A stretch of DNA of 64,000 nt from Yponomeuta sedellus (lineage: Eukaryota > Arthropoda > Insecta > Lepidoptera > Yponomeutidae), in contig OW203724.1 in NCBI GenBank assembly GCA_934045075.1, positions 24,751,528 to 24,815,527 of the forward strand. Direction: 5' to 3'. Position 1 is the stretch's first letter. The number at the start of each line of letters is the position of its first letter. A model generated the notes under the pieces. The model saw only the letters and a list, made by a program, of their open reading frames with translations. It had not been told where the DNA came from and did no database searches. Shown piece after piece: positions 33,636-43,604 of the stretch. Made by a program: the position numbers and the translations under genes.

Positions 33636-33790
33636 TGATGTGACGTGACGTGACGTGACGTGACGTGACGTGACGTGAAGTGACGTGACGTGAAGTGACG
33701 TGACGTGACGTGACGTGACGTAAAGTGACGTGAAGTGACGTGACGTGACGTGACGTGACGTGACGTGACGTAACGTAATGTCATGTTATG
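33636..33790 (+). repeat. (TGACG)n pentanucleotide repeat
   Basis: There are about 28 tandem TGACG/TGAAG units, apparently grown from the SINE tail. It ends some 30 bp before the donor of the CD36 cysteine-rich exon (minus strand). Confidence 0.9.
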
Positions 33791-33818
33791 TCATGTTATG
33801 TTATATAGAGTGGCTCAC

Positions 33819-34015
33819 CGGCTCTACAGAGAAGAAGAAGGAGTGCTTCTCAGCGTCGGGCTGCAGTCCCGTGAGCATGCGGCCCAGGCGCGGGGCTGCG
33901 TGCAGGAAGTGCGGCAGCGTGATGAACACCGGCGCGCCGAACCGGCAGGCGGACACGTTCATCACGCCGCTCCACTCGCACGGACCGTTGCAGAAGCACT
34001 CGTTCGATTGGCAGC
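33819..34015 (-). CDS. CD36/scavenger receptor class B, cysteine-rich exon
   Basis: This exon encodes the CD36 cysteine cluster: CQSNECFCNGPCEWSGVMNV, then SACRFGAPVFITLPHFLHA, and ends GLQPDAEKHSFFFSVEP. The spacing of Cys residues and the NVSAC-GAP-SLPHF-A-P pattern are diagnostic of the family, whose disulfides hold the lipid-binding ectodomain. The acceptor is TTTCACAG (34016-34023) and the donor is CCG/GTGAGC (33813-33821). It enters in phase 1 (2 nt complete Gly) and leaves in phase 0. A SINE with an expanded pentanucleotide tail ends about 30 bp beyond the donor, so the 5' splice site sits close to simple-sequence DNA. Confidence 0.93.
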
Positions 34016-34142
34016 CTGTGAAAGGCAACGCGGCTTTGTAATATGACTTGGACCCATGACTTGTAAGCCCAGGAACTCTGTCACCAACTTTTAATTGTAT
34101 GGTGTTTCCATCTCAAGAGACCCAGATTTGATGCCGGTATCG

Positions 34143-34352
34143 ATATCAACCCTTGTATACCCCCACTGTTGGGGCACGGGTCTCTTCCTGCATCGCAGGA
34201 AGGTTAGGCATACTCCACCACGGTGGCCAAGTCCGGGTTAATCGAGGGTTTTAAGACTTACTTACGTCTTACGTCGTACTCCCAGAAGTTATCAAACCGC
34301 CCATGAGACCTCTGACATGGCTTAACGACTGCCATTACATGACAGCCGATGC
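34143..34352 (+). repeat. Repeat A copy
   Basis: GATATCAACCCTTGTATACC to GACTGCCATTACATGACAGC; it lies in the CD36 intron directly upstream of the cysteine-rich exon. Confidence 0.78.
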
Positions 34353-34424
34353 CGATTTGTATTGTTTATTAGTTTGATTTCAAATTTCGTGAGGAGTGAT
34401 CGTGAGGAAACACGCGACTGTGGG

Positions 34425-34590
34425 TTTTGCACGTATTGACTTGTCTTTCCCGTGGGCTAGGCCGACTATGCTGTCAGGATAGTATAGGTTGATGGGCAGT
34501 CTACTCCACCTAAAATAATGTCCCAGGCACTGCAGCGTAGTGATCCCGTCACCCATCTAGTGTAAGTAAAGGTGCCACTAAACAATAGCG
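34425..34590 (-). repeat. Repeat C
   Basis: Complement of the family: TTTCCCGTGGGCTAGGCCGA ... CACCCATCTAGTGTAAGTAA. Confidence 0.65.
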
Positions 34591-34754
34591 TCCATGCACA
34601 AAAAATATCTGCAAAATTTTCTTCAAAATTAAATTTTTAAAATTAAATTCTCACCATTTTCCTGGAGTATAGGACCTCCAAAGTTAGGTGAATAGTTGGC
34701 GTTGAGATCAAAAACACGTATCACGATTTACCGCCACTTTCTAAGCTGTGGCTC

Positions 34755-35030
34755 TTCATCTTCAGGCTATATTAGTCCACTGCTCGACATAGCCCTCCCC
34801 TAATGAGCGCCATAGCGCAAGGTTGTGCCATCATTGGGGGATAATGCCCATAATCCCCACGCTGGGCATGTGGGTTGGGCATCACAGTTTGGTGGAATTG
34901 TACTGCAGGGGGCGCTGCTGCCCACCCCCCGGTTTGTGTCCCTTAGTCGCCTTTTACGACACCCGCGGGAAGAATTTGGGTTGGTGCTATTTCTCTAAGC
35001 CGACACCACACAGCAGCTGGGTAATGGCTC
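34755..35030 (-). repeat. Repeat B, long version
   Basis: It starts with the 3' UTR (GGCTATATTAGTCCACTGCT on the plus strand) and extends through CTTAGTCGCCTTTTACGACA and CCCGCGGGAAGAATTTGGGT. Other long copies lie at 54361-54620 and 41222-41375. It lies in a CD36 intron. Confidence 0.7.
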
Positions 35031-35141
35031 CAGGGTAATGATTTGATTTGACTACTCAGATTCCTGTTCTCTAATTCTCCATTGCTCTACTTCTCTCTGG
35101 AGCGTACGGCCTTTAGTTTTTGAGTTAGAAATACATCTCAC

Positions 35142-35313
35142 CTCTGTCGAAGCTCTCCTCAGTGACGGCGTAGCTGTGGTACTGAAGAGAGTCCAGCGTG
35201 CCACTGTGCGTGTATTGCATATGTACAGTCCGGCACAGGTCGGCTATGAACATGGTCAAGCGCGTCTCCTCAGTCAGGTTTCGGGGGAGGAACTCGCCTG
35301 CGCTGCCGCGAAG
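35142..35313 (-). CDS. CD36/scavenger receptor class B, exon with DLCR motif
   Basis: The 172-nt exon reads LRGSAGEFLPRNLTEETRLT, then MFIADLCRTVHMQYTHSGTL, and ends YAVTEESFDRG across the next junction. The GT-DG-F-P and F-DLCR blocks of CD36 are recognisable; NLT is a potential N-glycosylation site. The acceptor is GTTCCAG (35314-35320) and the donor is AGAG/GTGAGA (35136-35145). It enters in phase 0 and leaves in phase 1, consistent with its neighbours. Confidence 0.92.
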
Positions 35314-35364
35314 CTGGAACGTTGCATGATGTTGATTATAAAAGTCTTTATTTTAGGCACTGAT

Positions 35365-35601
35365 ACCGTGCTTCGCAAGGCACGCTAAGCCGTTGGTGCC
35401 GGCTGTCATATAATGGCAGTCGTTAAGCAATGTCAGAGGTTTTATCGGCGGCTTGATAACTTCTGACAGTAAGGCCCGCCACTGTCTTACAATCCTCCAC
35501 CAACCCGGACTTGGCCCCCGTGGTGGAGTATGGCCTAACCTTCCTGCGATGCAGGAAGAGACTCGTGCCCCAGCAGTGGGGACATACAAGGGTTGATAAC
35601 T
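35365..35601 (-). repeat. Repeat A copy
   Basis: CGTGCTTCGCAAGGCACGCT to ATACAAGGGTTGATAACT; minus strand, about 50 bp upstream of the DLCR exon acceptor. Confidence 0.8.
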
Positions 35602-36163
35602 GAGCTAGGCTTGGTGTCTGCATTACAGTGGGTGCTAAGCCCAGTTCACTATCAGTCGTGAATCCCACCACATCTCGACAGACATAGTAAGTTAAGAAAA
35701 GATAATGCACTTGTGTATTCTAATGACCATAAGTCATATGACTTAGAAAATTAATGGTTTGCTAAGTCGTACTACTAGGCGAAAGACCATACAATGGTCT
35801 CTTTCATACTTCTCAAAACGCACATGTGTGCACTACTAATTGATACAACTGACCTGCCTATTTGTAATGAAAGGGATTATTGCCATAAATATCTCGAACT
35901 GACATCACGTTCGTTTATGTCTAGAAGTAAGCGGGTGTCACATTAATATAACTTTATAAAATCAATAATTTTTATTCATTGTAAAAACAAAATATTTTCT
36001 TAATGAACGTCAAAGTTGTTACCAAGCTTATTAACGTTAGCAAGGCAAAGAAAGGCCAAACTTAACTTAACTGGTCAACCATAGACTACCTATGCCTTTA
36101 TCGAATAGAGCCCCAGGAGATTCTGGCAGCGATACTATCTCTCAGCCTCTTGAAAGATCTTAC

Positions 36164-36292
36164 CTGAGAGCACTGCCCCTCATAGAAGGGCAGATGGTCC
36201 TCGTAATTCCATTTGAGTATTTGTCCGGGCACGCCGGTCTTCGAGCCGGTGGACACCTCCATGAAGCCGTCAGTGTCCAGGGAGTTGTTCCT
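36164..36292 (-). CDS. CD36/scavenger receptor class B, exon with WN-GQC motif
   Basis: The exon has 43 codons, phase 0 at both ends. It reads RNNSLDTDGFMEVSTGSKTG, then VPGQILKWNYEDHLPFYEG and QCSQ. This matches the CD36 stretch G-(Y)TG--(D)--G-I--WN......W.G.C, and Cys here pairs in family structures with the cluster in later exons. The acceptor is GATCCCAG (36293-36300) and the donor is CTCAG/GTAAGA (36158-36168). Confidence 0.92.
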
Positions 36293-36842
36293 CTGGGATC
36301 AAACAGTGGACATGACAGCGGTTAACATAGAAAACGCGTAGATACAATGGTTTACTTAGAACTGATCCTTTCTGCATACATTTACGCTGTTCAGGTAGTG
36401 ATGAGAGTTAGTGATAATAATGGGAGTATGACACAGGCAGCAAAGGTAGTCCTTGCCTTTTAAAATACAGTTTTATTGGGCCGTTGTAGAGTTAATTTTA
36501 ATTTCATTTAATTAACAATTAATATTTTTGAGTTCAGGTAAAATAATTGGTTTATAGATTTAATTTTAACTTTAATTGCTTATAATCATATAATCAATAT
36601 TGTTGACTTTATTTAAAATAATTGGTTTGCCTATTTTCGAACATAACTTCATAATTCACTTTTGTAATTTTTGCCTAGGGTAGTAAACTAACAGTTAATG
36701 CTTTTAAAAAGACGCCTGTCACCTCAGTTTTCCGAGACCACGGCACTTGAAAAAGTGCCGAAACTTCGGAAAATTGTAAATAATGTAAAATAAACGAGTA
36801 AAATCCGTGTAAAAACAGTTTTTATTTTGTCAATAGAACCTA

Positions 36843-36925
36843 GCTGAAGACAGGGCGCTATGGCGCTCATTAGAGGAGGGCTATGTCCAGCTGTGGACTA
36901 CATAATATAGCCTGAAGAAGAAGAA
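36843..36925 (+). repeat. Repeat B LINE 3' end
   Basis: ATTAGAGGAGGGCTATGTCC to CCTGAAGAAGAAG; it ends about 20 bp from a CD36 donor site. Confidence 0.65.
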
Positions 36926-36946
36926 TAGAACCCATATAAAATTTAC

Positions 36947-37162
36947 CTCATAAAACCACCCGAACCGGTCGATCTTGGGCGCGCCCCCAGTGACGCTGGC
37001 GGGCAGGGTCTTGGCGAAGTCCAGCATCAGATCCTCGTATCCATCAAAGAGCAACTCTCTCGCCGTCTTCGTTACGGTCAGCTCCTGCCCGAAGGTCGAC
37101 AGCGTCATCGCCAGGATTTTCTGCATCATAGACAGACTGAAGCGGTTCCGGAACACCGCCGA
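36947..37162 (-). CDS. CD36/scavenger receptor class B, exon with ELLFDGYEDLML
   Basis: The exon has 72 codons, phase 0 at both ends. It starts SAVFRNRFSLSMMQKILAM and continues through TVTKTARELLFDGYEDLMLD to KIDRFGWFYE. The CD36 hallmarks are the A-V-R--M block and EL-FGYEDPLL (here LFDGYEDLML). The acceptor is CCATTGCAG (37163-37171) and the donor is TGAG/GTAAAT (36941-36950). A LINE 3' end (36843-36925) lies about 20 bp beyond the donor. Confidence 0.92.
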
Positions 37163-37924
37163 CTGCAATGGAAAAGAATATAAGCTTTATACCTAAGTGC
37201 TGCTATAAGTCCCGTTGCAGCGAGAAACAGATTGCATTGGTTTAACACCATATGCCTATGCGGGACTTGATGCTTGGCCTTATTGTGGACTTGGTGGTAG
37301 CTCTGGTCTTGAGTAAAAACACCTGCTGCGTAGAATATTATAATATATAATAGCGGATCACAAGGTACACGTTATGATGGTAGAGGAGAGAGAGAGCTAT
37401 GGAGTAACTAATATAGAGGTAGCATACAAAAAAATGTTACCATATTAAATTTATCTGTTCGGGATGCCAACACTACATTCAAACCTGAACGATTTAAGGC
37501 AATCGAGACTACAATAACGTCGGGAGCACCTAAGGGAGCTGATTGGCAACGTAATCTGAAAAGTCCATTTTATCGCTTTGAAATTCCACACATAAAACAT
37601 AAAAATATTACATAAAATATTCGGTTCACATTACGTGCAGATAAAGTCTGATGCCTTACGTAATCCCTTCTCGTCAAGTAATCCGTCCCTAAGGGGCATA
37701 CGGTTGGCTTCGTTAAAAGTTGCCCTCGCCCTTGAATGTGATATCCGCTAACATTCATGTTACGTAATCGAATATGGCTTATTTTTGGCTAGATACTGGT
37801 AATACTTACTTTTAGTCATATGTATAGCCGCTCATTTTAGCATCTTTTTTAACAGATTATTTCGTTACAAATCGTCTGGTAGAACAATGTTTTGACATTT
37901 TTAAACTAAAACTTCATAGACCTT

Positions 37925-38030
37925 AAAAAAAATGCTAATGAAGCGAGAGTAATCTGTCAGGATTGTGGTGGCAGTCCTCGTCTGCCTACGCCTCTGGGGC
38001 ACAGGGCGTGAGCTCCGAAGGAAAGGAAAG
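37925..38030 (+). mobile_element. LINE 3' fragment (17.5-kb family)
   Basis: AATGAAGCGAGAGTAATCTG and GTCTGCCTACGCCTCTGGGG parallel the end of the 17452-17830 element. It lies in a CD36 intron and directly precedes a MITE. Confidence 0.6.
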
Positions 38031-38045
38031 GCCAGAAGGCAGCGA

Positions 38046-38640
38046 CTTAGACGGAGTTTACACGTTCAGTCTGGCGTCAGTACAGACCGTGACCTTGATC
38101 ACGCTCGGATTCATGCAAGATTGATGAAGCATCAAAATCCTTAGCACGGGTTAGTGCATTAAAAATAAAAATAGTAAAATCATGTGGGTACTATTAGTGA
38201 TATCATTCCGATGTAAAACCTAACTGCAAAGTAGTAGTCGGGGCTGTAAGTGATGCAATTTGCTTGAGTCAGATGTCGCTGCCTGTACGTAATACAGAGA
38301 ATAGTGTAAAGAGGTTCGAAATTTCACTGATGCCGGTGAGTCGCCCATTGGCTCAATTGGTAGAGCGCTGGCACGGATAGCCAGAGGTTGCAGGTTTGAA
38401 TCCCGGCATGGGTGAAATTTTTAGCCTCTAAATAGGTTTTTAATTTTGTCCTTAGCACGGGTTAGTGCATTAAAAATAAAAATAGTATAAGCATCAAAAT
38501 ATTCAAATATCCGTCAGTCTGGTCATCAGTCCACTGAATAGACAATCAGTCTGCCGTCAGTCTAACCAGACTGATGGAATTGACTTATGATGACGCCAGA
38601 CTGAACGTATAACCTCTGTCTTACATTTTACATTGACATT
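38046..38640. mobile_element. MITE M1 split by a T element
   Basis: The left half is 38046-38138 (TTAGACGGAGTTTACACGTT) and the right half 38501-38625 (to CTGAACGTATAACCTCTGTC). Once the insertion and one target duplication are set aside it matches 15249-15472. Confidence 0.75.
38139..38490 (+). mobile_element. T element inside a MITE, 10-bp target duplication
   Basis: GCATCAAAAT flanks it (38129-38138 and 38491-38500). It begins CCTTAGCACGGGTTAGTGC and ends with a second copy of the same terminal repeat starting at 38450. The tRNA-like core is at 38343-38413 (B box mutated to GGTTTGAATCC). The host MITE halves match the copy at 15249-15472, so the insertion site is certain. Confidence 0.9.
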
Positions 38641-38728
38641 CAGCAAATTGTTTGCGTTGAAATAAAATTGACTTGATTTGAATTTATGTGGTGTGTTAAA
38701 TTGACGGTGATTGAGATGAATATCATAC

Positions 38729-38889
38729 CGCAGCGAGAGGGTTCAATGTGACCACGGTGTCGTCGAAGCTCCCGTTGCTCCTGGTTTCATCAAATTGGTA
38801 GGAGCGGAAGGTCCTGTACGACACGGAGTCGTTCTGGGGGTGCCAGGTCACGTTGAACCGCCGTCGGCTCTCGTGGAAGCTGTACGGAC
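38729..38889 (-). CDS. CD36/scavenger receptor class B, exon with GPYSFHESR
   Basis: The exon encodes GPYSFHESRRRFNVTWHPQN, then DSVSYRTFRSYQFDETRSNG and SFDDTVVTLNPLAA, the canonical GPYVF-E-R-K-NV...Y.F....S.G...D.(V/I)T.LN block of CD36. NVT, NDS and NGS are candidate N-glycosylation sites. The acceptor is ATTTCCAG (38890-38897) and the donor is GCTGCG/GTATGA (38723-38734). It starts with 2 nt that complete Gly from the preceding exon and ends in phase 0. Confidence 0.92.
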
Positions 38890-38909
38890 CTGGAAATTGA
38901 CCACGAGGA

Positions 38910-39150
38910 GGTTATTGTATGTAAGTATTATTAGTATGTAGGTAGATTTCAGTCTCATCCACTGTTTGCCGGCTACTTTACATAGGTCATCTGACCGTCT
39001 GGCTGATGGTCTGCCCACCGACCTTTCCCCTCCCACGGCCACCACTCTGTTACTGGCTAGCGCGACTAGCGCGAGACCGTTCTGGTTGGCGTGAAATGAA
39101 GAGGCCTATACCTACCCAGCAGTGGGGTTTACCGGGCTGATGATGATGAT
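38910..39150. mobile_element. RTE-like LINE 3' end with 5' inversion
   Basis: The left half (about 38935-39050) reads on the minus strand as GRPSARRSDDLCKVAGKQWM, an endonuclease/RT LINE C-terminus. The right half (39060-39150) reads on the plus strand as the matching downstream 3' end (CGCGAGACCGTTCTGGTTGG ... GGGCTGATGATGATGATCATG). The two halves are head-to-head, the classic product of twin priming. It lies in a CD36 intron. Confidence 0.65.
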
Positions 39151-39571
39151 CATGAGATTACAGTAAATATGTATTTTGAATTACATTTATTATTTTTAGT
39201 ACTACTTTATTTACGTAGGTGTATTTAAACTACGAGTGTGTTTGTATTAAGTAAGTATATAAGTAGGTACTCGTAGTTAATCTAGTTTAAGTAATATATC
39301 ACTCCTATATATTGTTTTTCTGGCACTACCCCTTCCACTCTCCGCATCAACGCGGGTTAGCTGGAAGAAAATAAATACTTTTAAGGTCGCCTTTGTATAA
39401 ATTTATTTCAGGGCAATAAACAATATTCATTTATTCATAGCCCTTACAAACGACATGCTGGATCGCAATGCAACTTTGTCAATACATTTAGAGGACTTGA
39501 AACTGAAGTTAAATGGTGCTTAGAATTGGAAATAAACTTATCAAAAATAAATTCACAAAAACCAAAAAAGA

Positions 39572-39758
39572 AATACTATCAGCGCCACCTAGTGTTAAAA
39601 TTAGCGAACTATGGGCGGGTTTCTGAATTGAATATTTCGAGTACTTAACTGTAGTGATGTCTTCGTTTTTCTTGTTCGTTTAAAATTCTTGTTCGAATTT
39701 CTCAGAAAAGAGCGTTTCCATAGTTCTATGTTTAACACTAGGTGGCGCTGATAGTATT
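39572..39758. mobile_element. 187-bp MITE with 27-bp TIRs
   Basis: AATACTATCAGCGCCACCTA... at the left is the exact complement of the right end ...TAGGTGGCGCTGATAGTATT. Inner CGAACTATGG / CCATAGTTC also pair. Confidence 0.85.
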
Positions 39759-40719
39759 ATTTATCGCGGTATGGTGGTTTCCATTACGCCGTAAAGATGC
39801 ATTTGCAAATTAAAGATTTTGATGATTTTTTTTCCTCTGTGGTTTAAAACTAATTTATACGGAACTACCTCTGACGTATTATGAAACGAAACGAAATGGT
39901 TAGCTTCGTAGACGAACGGCGGCCTTTGAATTAAATTATGAATTGACTAACAGTCATTAATTTAACATTAGAATGAAAGAACAATTAAGTACTGGGCCTA
40001 CATGAATACATGTTATTGATATTGTTTGTAGGTTCTAAAAACAGTTGTCACCGTTTTTAAGATTTACGTATTATAAAACATGATTTTAATCCAAGCGGAG
40101 CGCTTTAGATGTTTGGCACACAGATATACCAAAACCCAGAGATTGACACGCAGAATACTTTTATCCGAATTATGTTTAAGTGCGCCAACTCTATCTGATA
40201 ACTCTATAGATAGACAAATTGTATGTATGACAGCCATGTTAATCACCCATCTATTCGTTTATCCCTGGATAAGTATTCATTTATTTACTGATTTGGCGCA
40301 AGTCGCTCTCGGTGTGACTATCGCCAAGAATCAGTTATTGTGAATACTATCTCTAGATAATAAGGATCAAGTTTTTATCAGGTAACAATATATCAATTCG
40401 TATTTGTATCAACATCTACACTTTACTCAATAAAATTAAGTTACGGGTAAATTTGCCACTGAATTTTTTTATTCTTTTTAATTTATTAATCATTTATTTA
40501 AACTTACACACACACGCAATGAAAACAATACTAAGCAGACTATACGTACAAGAGAAGAAAAGCAACAACAATACGATACACAATGAAACAGAGACACAGA
40601 GCATTTTCCAATGCGAGTACTGTGGGTGTGGCAAGTGCAAAAGGGCTCTGACTCAGCATATTAAAGGTTGATTTGCTGTTGACTGTTGACACTCAAATAA
40701 ACATAGTACAAATTAACTG

Positions 40720-40985
40720 TTTTAAAAACCTATTCAGAGGCTAAAATTCCACCCATGCCGGGATTCGAACCCGCGACTTCTGGCTATCCGTGCCAACGCT
40801 CTTTCCAACTGAGCTAATGGGCGACTCACCGGCACCAGTGAAATTTCGAACCTCTTTACACTATTCTCTGTATTACGTACAGGCATTCAATGCTACAGGC
40901 ATGGGTGGAATTTTTAGCCTCTAAATAGGTTTTTAAAATTGTCCTTAGCACGGGTTAGTGCATTAAAAATAAAAATAGTATAAAC
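40720..40985 (+). mobile_element. T element with inverted tRNA-bearing 5' part
   Basis: ATTAACTG flanks it (40712-40719 and 40986-40993). The tRNA-like core is on the minus strand (40751-40822) and the last ~85 bp are the sense 3' block and tail. The inverted part starts TTTTAAAAACCTATTC. It lies in the CD36 intron between 38889 and 41984. Confidence 0.82.
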
Positions 40986-41067
40986 ATTAACTGCATGTTT
41001 ACATGAGAGTCTCTTTGTATATGTTAATGTGCTGAAGACGGTGCTTTAAGAGTCTAATAATTTCGAT

Positions 41068-41195
41068 AGAAACCAACGTGAGGAAACCTGAGTGGCTGAG
41101 GTGTTTAAATACCTTGGCGCTTGAAACGCGTGGTAATTAAGCCCATACTCTCTCTCTGAGAGAAAGTGCCCTGCAGTGGGACGGATAAAAAAAAA
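41068..41195 (+). mobile_element. S3 SINE body fragment
   Basis: CGTGAGGAAACCTGAGTGGC to GAAAGTGCCCTGCAGTGGGA; the head is missing. Confidence 0.6.
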
Positions 41196-41221
41196 TGCCA
41201 ACTCACTTTAAGTTATTCATT

Positions 41222-41375
41222 TCTTCTTCTGGCTATATTAGTCCACTGCTAGACATAGCCCTCTCCTAATGAGCGCCATAGCGCAAGGTTGTGCCCTCAT
41301 TGGGGGGTAGTGCCCATAATCCCCACGCTGGGCACGCGGGTTGGGGATCGCAGTTTGGTGGAATTGTACTGCAAT
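41222..41375 (-). repeat. Repeat B, partial
   Basis: TATATTAGTCCACTGCTAGA ... TAATCCCCACGCTGGGCACG. Confidence 0.65.
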
Positions 41376-41639
41376 TGTTACTGCCGTAAAGCCATTTTTT
41401 CACTTTGATTACATTAAAAATTAAAGTATGCTTTATTCAATACGCGTACCAAATCCGGGATTCCAATTTAAAAATAAAATCAAATCAAAGTATTTTATTT
41501 TTAAATTACACAGTAATTGAGATGTATTAAACGTTACAAGTAAAATTAAAGTTTTACTAGTCCAAAATTAAGGTCTTTTTGGAGAAAAAATTGACAATAC
41601 ACTCCAAACTTAGTCTTTTCAGAATCGTTTGATAATTAA

Positions 41640-41772
41640 TATTGGCGGCTTGATATCTTCTGACATTAAGGCCCGCCACTGTCTTATAATTCTCTAGGTG
41701 AAGTTTAGCCTAACCTTCCTGCGATGCAGGAAGAGACCCGTGCCCCAGCAGTGGGGATATACAAAGTGTTGA
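41640..41772 (-). repeat. Repeat A, internally deleted
   Basis: TGGCGGCTTGATATCTTCTG then GGTGAAGTTTAGCCTAACCT; the middle GC-rich part is missing. Confidence 0.7.
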
Positions 41773-41983
41773 AATATCAACATATTATTTCAATCGCCAA
41801 ACTGCCAAATTCCATACTACGTATATTGAATTTTAACTTAAAATTCAATGATATATATTTGCTGTAGCAAACGTCAGGATTTCGACAGGACCTGGTGAGC
41901 ATATTAAGACCCCATCTGATAATTTTTGTGCGATTCTGAAGTTGTAAAACGGGATTTCATTACACCTGTAAAATTGCACTCAC

Positions 41984-42122
41984 CTAATTGCATCAAATGA
42001 GGCTTCTCATCGGGAAAACTCTCCGAGTTGGTCCAGTTGAAGAGGTAGATGTGGAACTGTAGAGGCATTGACGTTTCCACCCACTCGTTGTAGGACCGAG
42101 AGTCAGGACTCAGGGTCAATTG
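41984..42122 (-). CDS. CD36/scavenger receptor class B, most upstream exon found
   Basis: This exon reads QLTLSPDSRSYNEWVETSMP, then LQFHIYLFNWTNSESFPDEK and PHLMQLG, matching L-PGS--Y--W--PP-P----IYLFN-TN..EF...EKP.L.E.G, the region just after the first membrane span in CD36 proteins. The acceptor is TTCACAG (42123-42129) and the donor is ATTAG/GTGAGT (41978-41988). It enters in phase 0, so an upstream exon with the start codon and N-terminal membrane span is required. I could not find it between 42123 and 64000; it may be short and diverged, or beyond the window. Confidence 0.91.
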
Positions 42123-42169
42123 CTGTGAATGAACGGAAAGACACATCCCATCAAATTTTTTTTTATATA

Positions 42170-42485
42170 GCCTACTAGCTGGTGCCCGCGACTTCGTCTG
42201 CACAGAATTAGTATTTCGAGTAGCCTAAATTAGCGTGGCGTAGAAAAGGTTTTGACAGCACATGGCAAAATAGCTCGCAGATGGTAGAGCTTTTCCTACT
42301 TACTTGTATCGTGATATTTTGGACAATTCACACAATACCATTATAAATTGTAGCCTATGTGTTATTCTGATATAAGTTATGTTATTGAAAAGTTTCATTA
42401 AAATCCTTTCAGTGGTTTTTACGTGAAAGAGTGACAAACATCCATCCATCGATACTTACAAACTTTCGCAATTATAATATTATAG
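42170..42485 (+). repeat. Repeat D
   Basis: CTAGCTGGTGCCCGCGACTT ... ATACTTACAAACTTTCGCAA. It begins about 50 bp upstream of the CD36 exon at 41984-42122. Confidence 0.6.
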
Positions 42486-42499
42486 CCTTTACAAGTCGC

Positions 42500-42795
42500 A
42501 CTGCAGGGCACAGACCTTCTCTTGACTTAATTAGCTCACACCTCAGACACTCAGGTTTCCTCACGATGTTTGCCTTTACCGTTAGCGAGTGGTATTGCTA
42601 TTATAACTTCACAAATGTTTATAACTTAGAATACACTTTAAGAATAATTTTAAGGATCTGTTACAGATTTTTCGGGAGACAAATAAATTTCATTTTATTT
42701 CAAAACAAAGTCATTGGTATATGCCCGCACTGGGAATGGAACCTCGGCCTTTCGCTTCCGAGTCCATCGCTCTACCCATAGGCTACCACCGCTCT
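42500..42795 (-). mobile_element. tRNA-derived SINE (S3)
   Basis: The minus-strand head is at 42725-42795 (complement of TGGGAATGGAACCTCGGCC and TAGGCTACCACCGCTC), and the body GTTTCCTCACGATGTTTGCC lies toward 42500. Confidence 0.7.
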
Positions 42796-43604
42796 TGTAC
42801 AGCATACCATTGGAACGACATTGTACTGCTATTGCTTAGGGCAATACGAATTAGAGTTATCATCATGCTAATACAAATAATTCTATTGACAAAACTAAGT
42901 GTATCTCACATCACGCGCGGCTTACATTTCACATTGTACATTGACATTCAGCAAACGGAATGTAAATTCTTTACGTTGAAATAAATGATAATTGATAGTA
43001 CACTATGGTACCGTGTATCATACGACGTTTTTCAACACACTTTTGAATAAAATAACAACAAAAACTCATTTTATTTACATCGTTGTGAAAAATGTTTCGC
43101 TATGGCGGGAAAAATGTATCACTTTTCCAATGCGCGCGCATTGCGATCGGCCACAGACTAAAGGGATGAGATTTTTTTCCGTCTTTTTTTAAAGAATGAG
43201 TGGCCTGATAGGTGCCTCGCCTGACGGGCTTACTGAGGACTGCGTTATAGAAGTAAGGTGTCCAACCAAGGCAAACACTTTTGTTACGTATTATGGTAAA
43301 GATAAACTAAAGTAGAGCCAATTTAATAGGCCACATTTGCCATGTGTCAGTTTTAGCTTCATAGTGAGGTGAACTGCTAAAAAACATCGATTAAATCGAA
43401 TGATTCGATACGGACTTCAAACATTTATGAATCGAATGCAGTTATTGTGAAAGAGTACGTATAGGTACTGTAATTTTAATTGAGTTCCATCGAAAATCAA
43501 ATCAAATAAACAATTATTAATCAAATCCCTGTCCCATCATTGTCTAACCAAAATTTATAAAACAAAATAAGACACGTATATAGTTTAACCAAGAAAAACT
43601 GCAT

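Noticed and set aside
33778..34046. Plus-strand open frames across 33.8-34.0 kb
   Set aside because: They are shadows of the minus-strand CD36 cysteine-rich exon, which has splice sites and family motifs.
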